In this document: piece by piece, positions 9,773 through 19,560 of the stretch | Position numbering within the stretch: the first letter of the stretch is position 1 | Layout: every line of letters starts with the position of its first letter | Assembly (NCBI RefSeq): GCF_900120175.1 | Contig: NZ_FQLF01000004.1 | Span: forward strand, 186,001 to 250,000 | Reading direction: 5' to 3' | From: Oceanicoccus sp. KOV_DT_Chl | GTDB taxonomy: Bacteria; Pseudomonadota; Gammaproteobacteria; Pseudomonadales; Dasaniaceae | DNA length: 64,000 nucleotides | The notes under the pieces: model-generated | Database searches by the model: none | What the model was told of the DNA's origin: nothing | The model's input: only the letters and a program-made list of their open reading frames with translations | Translations under genes and position numbers: made by a program

Positions 9773-11242
9773 ATGAGTGACCCCGAACTAAAGCCGACCA
9801 CCAAAACAACACAGCAATGGGTTAAGCAATTAAGTCATGTACAGCTTCCGGTTTTGTCCGGCGTGATGCAGGAGCTCAATGCCGTTACTCAAAGCAGTGA
9901 CTCTTCAGCGTCCCAACTCTCCGAGATTATTCTTAAAGACAGCGCACTTACCACTAAAGTTCTGCGTATTGCTAACAGTGTTTACCATAACCCTAATTCA
10001 GACAATGCTGTAACTACTATTAGTCGCGCGGTAGTGCAGCTTGGCTTTCAGGGTATCAAGGCTATTTCATTATCAGTGATGATGGTTGATTCACTACTCA
10101 AGCAGAACACTAAAGAGCGAATGTTGGAGTGGATGGCCAGGGGCTTCCATACCGCTGTGCAGGCTGAAAATTTACTCCAACAAGCAGGTGGCAATGAAAA
10201 AGAGGAAGAAGTGTTTATTACTTCACTGTTACTGCATGTGGGTGAAATGGCGTTTTGGAGCACCAAGGGCGATGCTGTAGAGCAGTTAGATAGTAAGCTT
10301 GATGCGGGTAGTTGTGGTGATCCACAGCTTGAGCAGCAGTTACTTGGCAGCAGTATGCGTGAGATTACCCGCGCGCTAGCAGAGGAGTGGCAGCTTGGTA
10401 GTCGCTTACAGGAAGCGTTAGATCCAGGCATGCATCCTAGTAAGGCAACCGAAGCGGTATTGCTCGGCGAAGAAATTAGCCTGGCCACAGAAAAAGGTTG
10501 GGACTCGCAAGAATTTAGAGATGTATTAGTCAAGGCTTCTTTGTTTTCAGGTTTAGGCCTGGAAGCGGTGCGAGAAATGATAGAGCAGGGAGCTGATAAG
10601 GCCGCAGGTGTTGCGCTGGCTTATGGCGCCAATAAAATTTGTCACTTGATCCCAAGCACAACGGAAAAAGTCGCACCCCCAGAAATCAAGAGCATGAAGT
10701 CCAACCCCCAATTACAACTTGATATTTTGCGTGAAATGGGCGCAATGGTCGAGCAGATGGTGGATGTTAATACTTTGTTCCAAATGGTGGTCGAAGGAAT
10801 TCATCGTGGTATTGGTTTGGAGCGAGTGTGTATATGTTTGGTAGATCCAAAAGTTACCCAGATGCAGGCCAAATATGTGCTGGGTGATAATACCGACGAG
10901 TGGCGTAGTGATCTAAATTTCCCTATTAAAAGCGATCAGGATAATATATTTGCCCACTGCTTACACAGCCGTACCAATGCCTGGCTGCGCAAAAACACCA
11001 CACACCAGTTTAATCATTTAATTAATAAAAAAACCGAGCGGTTGATCGACACGAATAACTGTTTAATCTCGGCAGTATATGCTGGCAGCCGGCCCATTGG
11101 TGTTATTGTTGCCGATCGAGGATTGAAAAAGCCGGTGCAGATAGATCAGGAACAACATGAGAGTTTCGATCATTTTAGTCAGCAAACGAGCATGTCTTTA
11201 GCCATGCTGGCTGAAAAAGCCCGCCAGCGACGGCGTGGTTAA
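9773..11242 (+). CDS. HDOD-domain signalling protein with C-terminal GAF-like domain
   Basis: A 489-residue cytoplasmic protein. The N-terminal half (about residues 12-215) is an HDOD domain, a catalytically dead relative of HD phosphohydrolases; LPVLSGVMQEL, SEIILKDSALTTKVLRIANSVYH and TISRAVVQLGFQGIKAISLSV are the hallmark segments. The C-terminal part (about residues 330-480) looks like a GAF-type sensor (MVEQMVDVNTLFQMVVEGIHRGIGLERVCICLVD). HDOD proteins act in signalling, for example in chemotaxis, cell-cycle or stress responses, usually by protein contacts. The start is supported by an AGGA element about 9 bases upstream. It is transcribed alone, divergent from the yej operon and convergent with mltD. 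Confidence 0.85.
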   Translation: MSDPELKPTTKTTQQWVKQLSHVQLPVLSGVMQELNAVTQSSDSSASQLSEIILKDSALTTKVLRIANSVYHNPNSDNAVTTISRAVVQLGFQGIKAISLSVMMVDSLLKQNTKERMLEWMARGFHTAVQAENLLQQAGGNEKEEEVFITSLLLHVGEMAFWSTKGDAVEQLDSKLDAGSCGDPQLEQQLLGSSMREITRALAEEWQLGSRLQEALDPGMHPSKATEAVLLGEEISLATEKGWDSQEFRDVLVKASLFSGLGLEAVREMIEQGADKAAGVALAYGANKICHLIPSTTEKVAPPEIKSMKSNPQLQLDILREMGAMVEQMVDVNTLFQMVVEGIHRGIGLERVCICLVDPKVTQMQAKYVLGDNTDEWRSDLNFPIKSDQDNIFAHCLHSRTNAWLRKNTTHQFNHLINKKTERLIDTNNCLISAVYAGSRPIGVIVADRGLKKPVQIDQEQHESFDHFSQQTSMSLAMLAEKARQRRRG

Positions 11243-11372
11243 CCCGTGCATTTTAACTCAGCTATGTGTGTACGAATGATGTATTTGATTAAGCGATGAA
11301 TCATCAGCCGGGTAGTGTTCACCATTCAGTATTCACGTAATAGCATTCTTTTAGCCAGGTTAGCCACCGGCT

Positions 11373-13058
11373 CTAATTGATGGTATTCATCACATTGACA
11401 TAAAGTGTCAGGCGCTGCCCTGGCTGTAGATATTTTTTCGGGTTGACCTTATTCCATTTCACAATGTCAGTGATCCGTAGATTAAATTTATCGGCTATTC
11501 TGGCAAGTGAATCGCCATTACGAACTTTATATCCCACCTTTTTTACTACGTTTTTGCGCTGGTTTACCGGCGCTGTAGTTCCCTTTGCTTGTTTATTATT
11601 TTTTGCCAGCCAGATACTGAGTTTTTGACCAGGTTTTAATAGATCCTTTGGTGCAATGCCATTCCAGTGGGCAAGCTTGGAGGTGCTTACATGATGTTTC
11701 TGCGCTATGGTCCACAGGCTGTCGCCACTTTTTACGGTATAAAAAATTTGCCGAGTGTTAGCGCCACCGGTTCGCTGCTCATGAATAGTGGTGAGTCGCT
11801 GGTCGGCACTTAAGCTGTAATGTTCCCCGGCTTGTGAGGCCATTGGAATCATTAATGATTGTCCGGCACGAATCATGTTGCCGCGGATACTGTTGATTTG
11901 CTTGATAGTATCCACACCGGTATTAAAGCGTTTGGCGAGCAGCAATAAAGATTCACCTTCTTTGACGGTATGCCGCTGCCAATGCAGTCGCTTTGACGGT
12001 GGTAGCTTGGTTAATGCCTGTTCAAAAATCGATTCATTGGCTAGCGGGACCAGTAAGCGGTGAGGGCCAGATGGGTCAGTAGCCCACCGATTATAGCCAG
12101 GGTTTAGTAGATACAATTCGTCTATATCAATCTCAGCCATCGAAGCAGCCTGTGCCAGATCAATCTGTGACTGGGTGCTGACAGTGGCAAAGTAGGGCTG
12201 GTTCGGAACAGGGTAAAGATCAATACCGTAGCGTCTTGGGTTGTCGACGAGTTTTGCCAGTGCCAATAGCTTGGGGACATAACTGCGGGTTTCTCTAGGT
12301 AAGTCCAGCGACCAAAAATCAGTGGGTTTGCCCCGTTTTTTGTTTTTACGAATGGCTTTATTAACGTTGCCTTGGCCGGAGTTATAGGCGGCTAGAGCAA
12401 GCAGCCAGTCTCCGTCATAGTAGTCAGCCAAGCGTTCAAGCAGGCTTATGGCTGCCGCCGTGGAATCGATAATGTCGCGGCGACCGTCATACCACCAGCT
12501 TTGTTGTAAATGATACATGCGGGCGGTACCGGGAATAAATTGCCACATGCCGGACGCGCGGCCATGGGAATAGGCAAATGGATCATAGGCACTTTCGACA
12601 ATGGGTAGCAGTGCTAATTCCAGCGGCAACCCGGCCTGTTCCAGTTGTTCTGTCACATGGTAGATATAGCGTCTGGCACGGTTGCTGACGCGCGACATAT
12701 ATTCGGGGTGACGTTGATACCAATTAAACTCGGCGTCCAGGCGCTTCTGCTCCAGCCCCCAGTCCAACTGAAACCCCAGGCGGATTCTGGGCCAAATAGT
12801 GTCTGGCTCAACCCAGTTAGGTTCTGTGGCTTGTGGCTCGTCAATGCTGTGAATGCAGGCATACGGGCTGCTGAAGTCGGTGAAATATTCCCAGGGATCA
12901 GCATCCGTTAGCGCAGCGGCCATGTCGTGAGTGATGGCAATCGGTGGATCATTTAATGGCTTATTATTGATCCCGATAGATTGGCAGCCAGCTTGCAATA
13001 GAAGAATAGAAATAACTTGAATAAAGAAATATAACTTGCTGATTAATAATAACTTCAT
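11373..13058 (-). CDS. mltD: Membrane-bound lytic murein transglycosylase D with three LysM repeats
   Basis: A lipoprotein lytic transglycosylase. The frame is open up to 13115, but the start at 13058 gives MKLLLISKLYFF followed by a hydrophobic stretch and lipobox LQAGC, so that start is preferred. The SLT catalytic domain follows, with catalytic Glu in PIVESAYDPFAYSHGRASG and the downstream GMWQFIPGTA and LALAAYNSGQGNV motifs. Three LysM peptidoglycan-binding repeats fill the C terminus (HTVKEGESLLLLAKRF, YTVKSGDSLWTIAQKH, YKVRNGDSLARIADKF). It cleaves the glycan strand of murein to 1,6-anhydro ends at the inner face of the outer membrane. It is next to gloB on the same strand with 59 bases between, the same arrangement as in Pseudomonas. 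Confidence 0.93.
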   Translation of the reverse strand: MKLLLISKLYFFIQVISILLLQAGCQSIGINNKPLNDPPIAITHDMAAALTDADPWEYFTDFSSPYACIHSIDEPQATEPNWVEPDTIWPRIRLGFQLDWGLEQKRLDAEFNWYQRHPEYMSRVSNRARRYIYHVTEQLEQAGLPLELALLPIVESAYDPFAYSHGRASGMWQFIPGTARMYHLQQSWWYDGRRDIIDSTAAAISLLERLADYYDGDWLLALAAYNSGQGNVNKAIRKNKKRGKPTDFWSLDLPRETRSYVPKLLALAKLVDNPRRYGIDLYPVPNQPYFATVSTQSQIDLAQAASMAEIDIDELYLLNPGYNRWATDPSGPHRLLVPLANESIFEQALTKLPPSKRLHWQRHTVKEGESLLLLAKRFNTGVDTIKQINSIRGNMIRAGQSLMIPMASQAGEHYSLSADQRLTTIHEQRTGGANTRQIFYTVKSGDSLWTIAQKHHVSTSKLAHWNGIAPKDLLKPGQKLSIWLAKNNKQAKGTTAPVNQRKNVVKKVGYKVRNGDSLARIADKFNLRITDIVKWNKVNPKKYLQPGQRLTLYVNVMNTIN

Positions 13059-13117
13059 GAGAATCTTATTGTTGTGAAATGGGCGTATTCTAGAGGCCTG
13101 TCCTATAAGGGTCAATG

Positions 13118-13903
13118 TTAGAAGCTATCTTTCCAGCCGCGAATGGCGGCAAACACGGCCACGGGGTCATCACAGGCTTGTTCGCTATGATGGCTGGCGC
13201 TGCGGATAACCGATGGTTGTTGGCAGCGTAAAAAAGGGTTGGTAGCCAGTTCAAGCGCCAGTGTCGAAGGTATTGTTGGCAATGCCTGCTGACGTTTGTC
13301 GCTATCGGATTGCAAACGCTGTAATAGCTGCTCGTTGTCAGGTTCAACCGCTTGAGCAAAGGCTAAATTACTCAATGTATATTCATGGGCACAATACACC
13401 AGAGTGCTGGCGGGCAGTGAGGCCAGTTTTTCGAGTGATTTCAACATCATCGCCGGGTTGCCTTCAAATACTCGTCCACAGCCGCCGGCGAATAAAGTAT
13501 CGCCGCAAAAGAGAAGGGGTGTGCCAGCATTATCGGGACAGAATAAGGCGATGTGGTCGAGGGTGTGCCCTGGAATCGTCAGGCATTCAAAATGCAGGTT
13601 AAATAATTCAAAACTGCTGGTGGCGTCCAGAGGATGTGTGATCTGCGCTATATTGTCACTGTAGGGGCCATAGACAGGCAGATTACTACCATGGGCTGCA
13701 AGGAGGTCTGCGATACCGCCGGTATGATCAAAATGATGATGAGTAATCAGAATTGTTGTTAATGTTAATTGGTGTTTCTGCAGATATTCCAAAACCGGTG
13801 CAGCATCACCGGGGTCGACTACTGCAGCTTCCCGGCGCTCTTGATCGTAAAGGCACCAGATATAGTTGTCGGAAAAAGCGGCAATGGGTTCAATTTTAAT
13901 CAT
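13118..13903 (-). CDS. gloB: Hydroxyacylglutathione hydrolase (glyoxalase II)
   Basis: A 261-residue cytoplasmic metallo-beta-lactamase-fold enzyme. The binuclear metal motif THHHFDH is at residues 54-60 (His55, His57, Asp59, His60). Further metal ligands are in IPGHTLDH, FCGDTLFAGGCGR and YCAHEYTLSNLAFA, which are diagnostic of GloB. It hydrolyses S-lactoylglutathione to D-lactate and glutathione, the second step of methylglyoxal detoxification. It is divergent from the methyltransferase-rnhA-dnaQ operon with about 120 bases between start codons, a conserved gammaproteobacterial arrangement. The length is normal. Confidence 0.95.
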   Translation of the reverse strand: MIKIEPIAAFSDNYIWCLYDQERREAAVVDPGDAAPVLEYLQKHQLTLTTILITHHHFDHTGGIADLLAAHGSNLPVYGPYSDNIAQITHPLDATSSFELFNLHFECLTIPGHTLDHIALFCPDNAGTPLLFCGDTLFAGGCGRVFEGNPAMMLKSLEKLASLPASTLVYCAHEYTLSNLAFAQAVEPDNEQLLQRLQSDSDKRQQALPTIPSTLALELATNPFLRCQQPSVIRSASHHSEQACDDPVAVFAAIRGWKDSF

Positions 13904-14026
13904 AGTTGGTGGGCATCACTCATTAAGGATTAACGCTAGAATAATAACGGCTTTCAGTTAAGATAGTTACCTGATTTTACCTTATGCATATTCATATTGT
14001 GCAGTATTGCTACTGAAAACCTGACC

Positions 14027-14791
14027 ATGGCATTTTTTTCCAGATTTAAACAAGCTGCAACCATTGAAGAGCTGCTGCCAGTCTATGAAAGCTGGTTTAG
14101 TGGTGAGCGTGGGCGTTTATTGCTTGCTAAGCAGCAGCTTTTATTAGATGAAATGCTCACTGATTGTTTTGGCTATCATTTGCTGCAACTGAGTGTTGAC
14201 TCCCGGTTGGAGCTTTATCGTGATTGTCGTGTGCAAAATAAATACCGCAGCCACCCAACAGTAAACACGCTTAGTACCTGTGCAGAGTTTGAACACTTGC
14301 CGTTTGCTAATGAAAGTCTCGATGTGGTTGTGGTGCACCACGTTCAGGAGGTGAGTAATAACCCTCACCAATTATTGCGTGAGCTGCACCGGGTTGTCAT
14401 TCCCCACGGACATTTAATTATGATTGGTTTTAACCCTTGGTCACCCTTGGGTAGCATCAAACAGTTCAGCCGTTTTTTGCCGCAACGTGTGTGGCATAAT
14501 CAACTGATAAGCAGCCCGCGAATGCAGGACTGGCTCAGTTTGTTAGGGTTTGAAACACAACAGATTAATTACGGGCAGCATTTCCCCGCGATGCTTGAGA
14601 ACACGGATAAGCGCTGGTTGAATGAATTGTTGACGCAGTGGCCCTTTGGAAACTTTTATATTATTTCTGCGCTTAAAGAAGTGTCAGCAATGACACCGTT
14701 AAAACCAAAATGGAAAAAAGCCAGAAACGAATTTGTTGGGCTAGCACCTGCCAAGCGGCAATGGCCAAGCCAGTCGGCAACGAGGAAGTAG
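14027..14791 (+). CDS. SAM-dependent methyltransferase of the gloB-rnhA neighbourhood
   Basis: A class I methyltransferase of the Methyltransf_11 type, about 254 residues from the ATG at 14027. An earlier in-frame ATG at 13997 would add ten residues that do not look conserved. Visible features are [52 protein letters not shown], where the post-II and post-III motifs sit. The glycine-rich SAM loop is not canonical in this copy. The family is found between gloB and rnhA in many gammaproteobacteria. The substrate is not established from the sequence. It ends one base before the rnhA start, so the two are cotranscribed. Confidence 0.82.
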   Translation: MAFFSRFKQAATIEELLPVYESWFSGERGRLLLAKQQLLLDEMLTDCFGYHLLQLSVDSRLELYRDCRVQNKYRSHPTVNTLSTCAEFEHLPFANESLDVVVVHHVQEVSNNPHQLLRELHRVVIPHGHLIMIGFNPWSPLGSIKQFSRFLPQRVWHNQLISSPRMQDWLSLLGFETQQINYGQHFPAMLENTDKRWLNELLTQWPFGNFYIISALKEVSAMTPLKPKWKKARNEFVGLAPAKRQWPSQSATRK

Positions 14792-14792
14792 A

Positions 14793-15224
14793 TTGAAACA
14801 CATTGAAATTTTTACCGACGGCGCTTGCCGTGGTAATCCTGGCCCGGGTGGCTGGGGTGCATTGTTACGCTATCAGGGCAACGAAAAACCATTGTATGGC
14901 GGCGAGCCCAATACCACAAATAATCGAATGGAACTCACGGCTGCCATAGAGGGCTTAAAAGCGCTCAACGAACCCTGTCAGGTAAGTCTTACCACTGATT
15001 CACAATATGTTCGCAAGGGCATTACTGAATGGATGGATAACTGGAAAAAGCGTGGTTGGAAAACTTCAGCCAAAAAGCCGGTGAAAAATGTTGATTTATG
15101 GCAGGCGCTGGATGAACAAGCGCAACGGCATACAATCGATTGGCACTGGGTTAAAGGTCACAGCGGTCACCGCGAAAATGAAATTGCCGATCAATTGGCC
15201 AATCGCGGCATTGATGAACTGTAA
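14793..15224 (+). CDS. rnhA: Ribonuclease HI
   Basis: A 143-residue RNase HI, which cleaves the RNA strand of RNA-DNA hybrids and removes primers and R-loops. The catalytic acids are in [17 protein letters not shown] (Asp9), NNRMELTAA (Glu47) and TTDSQYV (Asp69). The C-terminal [18 protein letters not shown] carries the conserved His and the fourth Asp. The start is a TTG at 14793 with a strong GAGGAAG Shine-Dalgarno at 14783-14788; no ATG is available before the first conserved residues. It sits between the methyltransferase (one-base gap) and dnaQ (12-base gap) in one operon. Confidence 0.96.
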   Translation: MKHIEIFTDGACRGNPGPGGWGALLRYQGNEKPLYGGEPNTTNNRMELTAAIEGLKALNEPCQVSLTTDSQYVRKGITEWMDNWKKRGWKTSAKKPVKNVDLWQALDEQAQRHTIDWHWVKGHSGHRENEIADQLANRGIDEL

Positions 15225-15236
15225 GGGGAAGATACA

Positions 15237-15947
15237 TTGAGACAAGTTGTACTGGATACTGAGACGACTGGTTTGGAGCCAAGTCAGGGGCATCGCATTA
15301 TTGAGATCGGTTGCGTTGAATTAATTGATCGAAAATTAACGGGACGCCATTACCATCAATATATCAACCCGAATCGTGACATCGATGCGGGGGCAATAGA
15401 AGTTCACGGCATTACTAATGAGTTTTTAGCTGACAAGCCACGCTTTCAGCAGATTGTTAAAGACTTCGTTGAGTTCATTGACGGTGCCGAATTAGTTATC
15501 CATAACGCGCCGTTTGATATTGGTTTTATTGACGCAGAATTTTCTTTATTGGGTGCCGCGAGCCCCGGTAAAACGATCGATTACTGTACTGTGGTCGACA
15601 CCCTGGTCATGGCTAGACAGAAGCACCCCGGGCAGCGCAACAGTTTGGATGCGCTCTGTTCTCGCTACGAAGTTGATAATTCACAGCGTGACTTGCACGG
15701 CGCATTACTCGACTCAGAGATTTTAGCTGACGTTTATTTGTTAATGACCGGTGGGCAGTCCAATCTATTGCTTTCCGGTGACGATAATCAGGAAGGGGGC
15801 GGTGAGGCTGATACCGCTATTCGGCGTTTGGCTGCTGATCGACCGACATTGAAAGTCGTTCGTGCTAGTGCTGAGGAATTAGCTGCGCATGAGTTACGGC
15901 TCGAGGAAATAGATAAAGCGAGTGATGGAAATACTCAATGGCGATAG
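15237..15947 (+). CDS. dnaQ: DNA polymerase III epsilon subunit, 3'-5' proofreading exonuclease
   Basis: A 236-residue DEDDh exonuclease that proofreads for the replicative polymerase. Exo I is LDTETTG (Asp7, Glu9), Exo II is the VIHNAPFDIGFID segment and Exo III is DLHGALLDSEILADVYL with its histidine and aspartate. The C-terminal tail, RADRPTLKVVRASAEELAAHE-like, provides the alpha-subunit contact region. The start is a TTG at 15237 preceded by AAGGGGAAG, so two adjacent operon genes (rnhA, dnaQ) use TTG. The stop codon lies in the loop of a long inverted repeat (15929-15962). It converges on nhaB. Confidence 0.95.
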   Translation: MRQVVLDTETTGLEPSQGHRIIEIGCVELIDRKLTGRHYHQYINPNRDIDAGAIEVHGITNEFLADKPRFQQIVKDFVEFIDGAELVIHNAPFDIGFIDAEFSLLGAASPGKTIDYCTVVDTLVMARQKHPGQRNSLDALCSRYEVDNSQRDLHGALLDSEILADVYLLMTGGQSNLLLSGDDNQEGGGEADTAIRRLAADRPTLKVVRASAEELAAHELRLEEIDKASDGNTQWR

Positions 15948-15962
15948 TGCCATTGAGTATTT
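15929..15962. terminator. Perfect 14-bp hairpin at the dnaQ/nhaB convergence, dnaQ stop in its loop
   Basis: The arms 15929-15942 and 15949-15962 are exact reverse complements, with a six-base loop GATAGT that contains the dnaQ TAG stop. One arm starts with AAA and the other ends with TTT, but there is no long T tract, so it is a plausible weak bidirectional terminator or an mRNA 3' end stabiliser between the converging dnaQ and nhaB genes. Confidence 0.6.
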
Positions 15963-15970
15963 GGACATGG

Positions 15971-17473
15971 CTAAATTAAAAAATAAACCGCCACAATACC
16001 CACGGTACTCATCACAATGGTATATGGCAGCGCCATAATTACCATGCGTCCATAAGACAAGCGGATTAGTGGCGCCAGTGCTGAGGTTAGCAGAAACAAA
16101 AATGCTGCTTGACCGTTAGGGGTTGCCACACTGGGGATATTGGTACCGGTATTGATCGCAATCGCTAACTGATCAAACTCGACGCGGGTAATAGTGCCAG
16201 CATCCAAAGCTGCTTTAACCTCGTTGATATAAACTGTCGCCACGAAAACATTGTCGCTGATCATGGATAACACGCCGTTGGCGATAAAGAACATTACCGG
16301 TCTTATGCCGACATCCATTACTAATACCGCATCGATGATGGGGCTAAATAGATGTTGCTCATGGATAACGGCAACGATTGCAAAAAACACCACTAGCAGT
16401 GCTGTGAAGGGGAGTGCCTCTTCAAAGGCGTGGCCTATCTGGTGTTCCTCAATGATGCCATTGAAGGCGGTTAGTAACACGATCACGGCAAGGCCGATAA
16501 TACCAACAGCGGCAAGGTGTTTGGCTAGCGCCACGACTAAAAAGATTGCCACAAGCGCCTGAATGATCAGTGCTGCTTTGTCTCTGGTAGTACGCTTGGA
16601 TTCTTCTTCCTTGGAATACTCTTCCAGTACTTCCCTCACCGCAGTGGGTAGCTCTGCGCCATAACTAAACGTACCTGTGACCTCCAGTAACAAGCAGGTG
16701 AGTAGCCCGGCAGCCAGCACAGGCATGGTAACAGGGGCCATCAGCAAAAAGAATTGAATAAAATCCCACCCGGCTTTTTCTGCGATTAGCAGGTTTTGTG
16801 GTTCACCTACCAGCGTACACACCCCCCCTAAAGCCGTACCTACCGCACCATGCATTAATAGGCTGCGTAAAAATGCACGAAATTGTTCAAGATCATTGCG
16901 GTGCAATTCAATAACGCCACCGTCATCACTGTGGTCGTGGGAGTGATTTTGTTTTTTGCCAGATGCCACTTTGTGATAAACCGCAAAAAAGCCGGTACCA
17001 ACACTAATTAGCACCGCGGTAACGGTGAGCGCATCTAAAAAAGCACTTAGCACAGCGGCTACTAAAGAAAATAGCAGGGATAATACTTTTTTGGATTTCA
17101 CACCCAATAAAATCTTGGTGAACACGAAGAGCAATAAATTTTGCATGAAGTAAATGCCTGCGACCATAAAGATCAGCAGCAATATAACTTCAAAGTTGCT
17201 GGCGGCTTCGTGATAAACCGATTCAGGGGAGGCCATTCCAATTACAATGGCCTCTATCGCCAATAAGCCACCGGGTTGTAGCGGGTAGCATTTTAAAGCA
17301 AGAGCCAGCGTGAATATAAACTCAAGTATGAGTATCCAGCCCGTAACGAACGGACCGACGGTAAATAATAGAATTGGGTTCAACACCAAAAAAGCGATGA
17401 TGCACTGCTTGTACCATTGCGGCGCCTGGCCGAGAAAGTTGGCTGCTAACGCCTGTGGCATAGTTTGAGCCAT
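15971..17473 (-). CDS. nhaB: Sodium/proton antiporter NhaB
   Basis: A 500-residue polytopic inner-membrane antiporter of the NhaB family, which expels sodium ions in exchange for protons. Family landmarks are the N-terminal [26 protein letters not shown], the [23 protein letters not shown] segment, [20 protein letters not shown] and [38 protein letters not shown]. The length matches family members (about 500-515 residues). A histidine-rich cytoplasmic loop ([11 protein letters not shown]) is near residue 175. It is a single gene on the minus strand in the conserved mltD-to-fimL block. Confidence 0.95.
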   Translation of the reverse strand: MAQTMPQALAANFLGQAPQWYKQCIIAFLVLNPILLFTVGPFVTGWILILEFIFTLALALKCYPLQPGGLLAIEAIVIGMASPESVYHEAASNFEVILLLIFMVAGIYFMQNLLLFVFTKILLGVKSKKVLSLLFSLVAAVLSAFLDALTVTAVLISVGTGFFAVYHKVASGKKQNHSHDHSDDGGVIELHRNDLEQFRAFLRSLLMHGAVGTALGGVCTLVGEPQNLLIAEKAGWDFIQFFLLMAPVTMPVLAAGLLTCLLLEVTGTFSYGAELPTAVREVLEEYSKEEESKRTTRDKAALIIQALVAIFLVVALAKHLAAVGIIGLAVIVLLTAFNGIIEEHQIGHAFEEALPFTALLVVFFAIVAVIHEQHLFSPIIDAVLVMDVGIRPVMFFIANGVLSMISDNVFVATVYINEVKAALDAGTITRVEFDQLAIAINTGTNIPSVATPNGQAAFLFLLTSALAPLIRLSYGRMVIMALPYTIVMSTVGIVAVYFLI

Positions 17474-17831
17474 TGGTAACTCCTTAAAATTAAATAACTG
17501 CTTATGTATCTTAACTATTGAATATAATCGGTTTTTGTAAAAATGCAGGCTATTTCGTTGTTTTTATAAAGATTTTTAGTGCTGGATAGCTCGGCAAGGG
17601 CGCTAACTTGCTGTTTCTGTCGCTGTAAATTGAGGCGGGAGCGTTTGCTGCAGGTTGTGGTTGATACGAAGGTGCATATTCGTCTTTAATATTGTGATGC
17701 AAGTAGCTGTTAATGTTATTAAAAATAACAAGCAACTGCCGATAAGCTACTATACTGAGCAATGATCAGTCCATGCTGAGTCGCGATATATAGAGCCAGC
17801 GCACCAGTAACAAGCCATTGAAGGGGTATTT
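17474..17831. other. Intergenic region between divergent nhaB and fimL
   Basis: 358 bases without a convincing gene. It should hold both divergent promoters. A TATACT hexamer at 17751-17756 is a possible fimL -10 element, but no good -35 partner is visible. A 70-codon minus-strand frame inside (17550-17762) lacks family similarity that I recognise and is not called. Confidence 0.4.
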
Positions 17832-19550
17832 GTGACGCTAGAAGTGAGCATCAATCTCAATTCCTTGAAAGTAATTCAGGAAGAGTTAGGCAACACCATA
17901 ACGCAATCTGGCAACGAGCTGGAAGCTTATATCGCCGACCAAAATAACGAAGGTCACATTAAGGCCTGCCATGAGGCCATTGCTCAGGTCGGGGGGATCT
18001 TCAGATTACTGGAATACCCCGGGGCGGCTTTATTAGCTGATGAGATGGCTGCGTTAGTGGCAGTAATTGCTGACCCTGAGCGTAAAACCACCGACACCAT
18101 GGTGAATGCTTTAACCCATGCCTACTTTGTATTACCTCGTTATATTGAATTTATCACGGTCCGCCAAAGTGAATTACCCATTTTGGTCATCCCCTACGTC
18201 AATGAACTGCGTGCCAGTCGTCGCGAGAGTTTATTAGCGGAATCGCTATTTTACCGTGGCAACATTCCCCTGTTGGGAATGATGATGGGCGATCACGGGG
18301 CTCCTGATTTACGCCTATTGCTGGCCAGCTTGCCCAGATTACGGCAGATGTATCAGACTGGCTTGGTTGGCGTGTTGAAGCAGCCCAATAGCAGTCCGCA
18401 TTATTTATTTATGACCCGTGCGGTAACCCGTATTGTTAGCCTGTTGGGTAATCACCCGCAAGCCGAAATTTGGCAGCTAGCCATCTTGGTACTGAATGCT
18501 TTTGCTGCGGGTAAGCTTGAGGTTACTTTAAATCGAAAGCGTAATTTTGGTGAGATTGAAAAGCTGATGCGGCTTGTAGTCAGCAAAGGTGAAGAGGGGC
18601 TGAATCAGCTTGATGTGACCTCTCTCAAGCGTGATCTCCTGTTTATGCTGATGCTAACAGATTATAGCAGTGCTGAGCTTGATGCTGTGCGTGAAGCTTA
18701 CAGTTTGCCGCAAATGGATCTTACCGATACACAAATCAGCCAGCAACGTGCAGCAATGCATGGCCCAAGCCAGGATACGATTGAATCAGTTATTAAAGTG
18801 TTGGCTGAAGAGTTGCGCAGTGCTAAAGATATTCTTGAAATCGCCTCGCAGAATCAATCGATAGAGCTTGAAGATCTTGATATCCTTAGTCAAATTGTAG
18901 CCAGAGTTTCAGACACTCTCAGCATTCTAAATTTAACCGGTCCAAAGCAAATATTGGATGAGCAGCTGGAAAAAATAAAAGCCTGGTCAAACAATCCAAA
19001 GCAGGTCGACAGCGCTAGCTTTTTAACCGCTGCAGATAATTTACTTTATATCGATAGCGCACTATCCGGGCTAGATCGGCGTGAAATTACCATTGACGAT
19101 CTTAATCAGGCCAATGCTTTGGCGCGCAAAAAGATTATAGCCAATAGCCAGTTTGGGCAAGCAGAGCAATTGGTGCTGGAAGAAGCCCAGGCAGGTATTT
19201 CATTGGCCAAGCGTGCGATAACCTCCTATGTCGATTCCAATTTTGACAGTGCGCATATTGCCAATGTAGGCACAACGCTGAATACCGTCAGGGGCGGTTT
19301 ACATATTCTGAATTACCATCGTGCAGCGGCCGTATTGAAAGGATGTAGTGACTTTGTCGCACACCATATTCGTGAGCGTAGCCCAGGCGACCAGCGTCAT
19401 CAGTTACTGGAGACATTGGCTGATGCTTTAATCAGTCTTGAGTATTATCTGACTGAATTGGAAGGGAGCCGGAATGTGAACGAAGATATTTTATTGGTTG
19501 CTGAAGAAAGTTTGGCAGCTTTAGGTTTTGCGGTAGTGCCTGCTAAGTAA
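17832..19550 (+). CDS. fimL: FimL-like scaffold protein (ChpA N-terminus homologue)
   Basis: A 572-residue cytoplasmic, mostly alpha-helical protein. Its sequence and its place next to nhaB in the dnaQ-nhaB-fimL order match FimL of Pseudomonas, which is related to the N-terminal part of the chemosensory kinase ChpA and promotes twitching motility and cAMP signalling. It contains helical repeats resembling HPt modules but no kinase or receiver domain. The start is a GTG at 17832 with AAGGGG just upstream. No type IV pilus gene is in the window, so its role in pilus control is known for the family and inferred here. It is followed after 10 bases by the small membrane protein and then sohB. Confidence 0.8.
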   Translation: MTLEVSINLNSLKVIQEELGNTITQSGNELEAYIADQNNEGHIKACHEAIAQVGGIFRLLEYPGAALLADEMAALVAVIADPERKTTDTMVNALTHAYFVLPRYIEFITVRQSELPILVIPYVNELRASRRESLLAESLFYRGNIPLLGMMMGDHGAPDLRLLLASLPRLRQMYQTGLVGVLKQPNSSPHYLFMTRAVTRIVSLLGNHPQAEIWQLAILVLNAFAAGKLEVTLNRKRNFGEIEKLMRLVVSKGEEGLNQLDVTSLKRDLLFMLMLTDYSSAELDAVREAYSLPQMDLTDTQISQQRAAMHGPSQDTIESVIKVLAEELRSAKDILEIASQNQSIELEDLDILSQIVARVSDTLSILNLTGPKQILDEQLEKIKAWSNNPKQVDSASFLTAADNLLYIDSALSGLDRREITIDDLNQANALARKKIIANSQFGQAEQLVLEEAQAGISLAKRAITSYVDSNFDSAHIANVGTTLNTVRGGLHILNYHRAAAVLKGCSDFVAHHIRERSPGDQRHQLLETLADALISLEYYLTELEGSRNVNEDILLVAEESLAALGFAVVPAK

Positions 19551-19560
19551 GGATTGATTC

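Noticed and set aside
13059-13115. Earlier start for mltD
   Set aside because: The extra 19 residues would bury the lipoprotein signal peptide; the start at 13058 gives a normal signal.
17550-17762. 70-codon minus-strand frame between nhaB and fimL
   Set aside because: No recognisable family, no good ribosome-binding site, and located where divergent promoters are expected.
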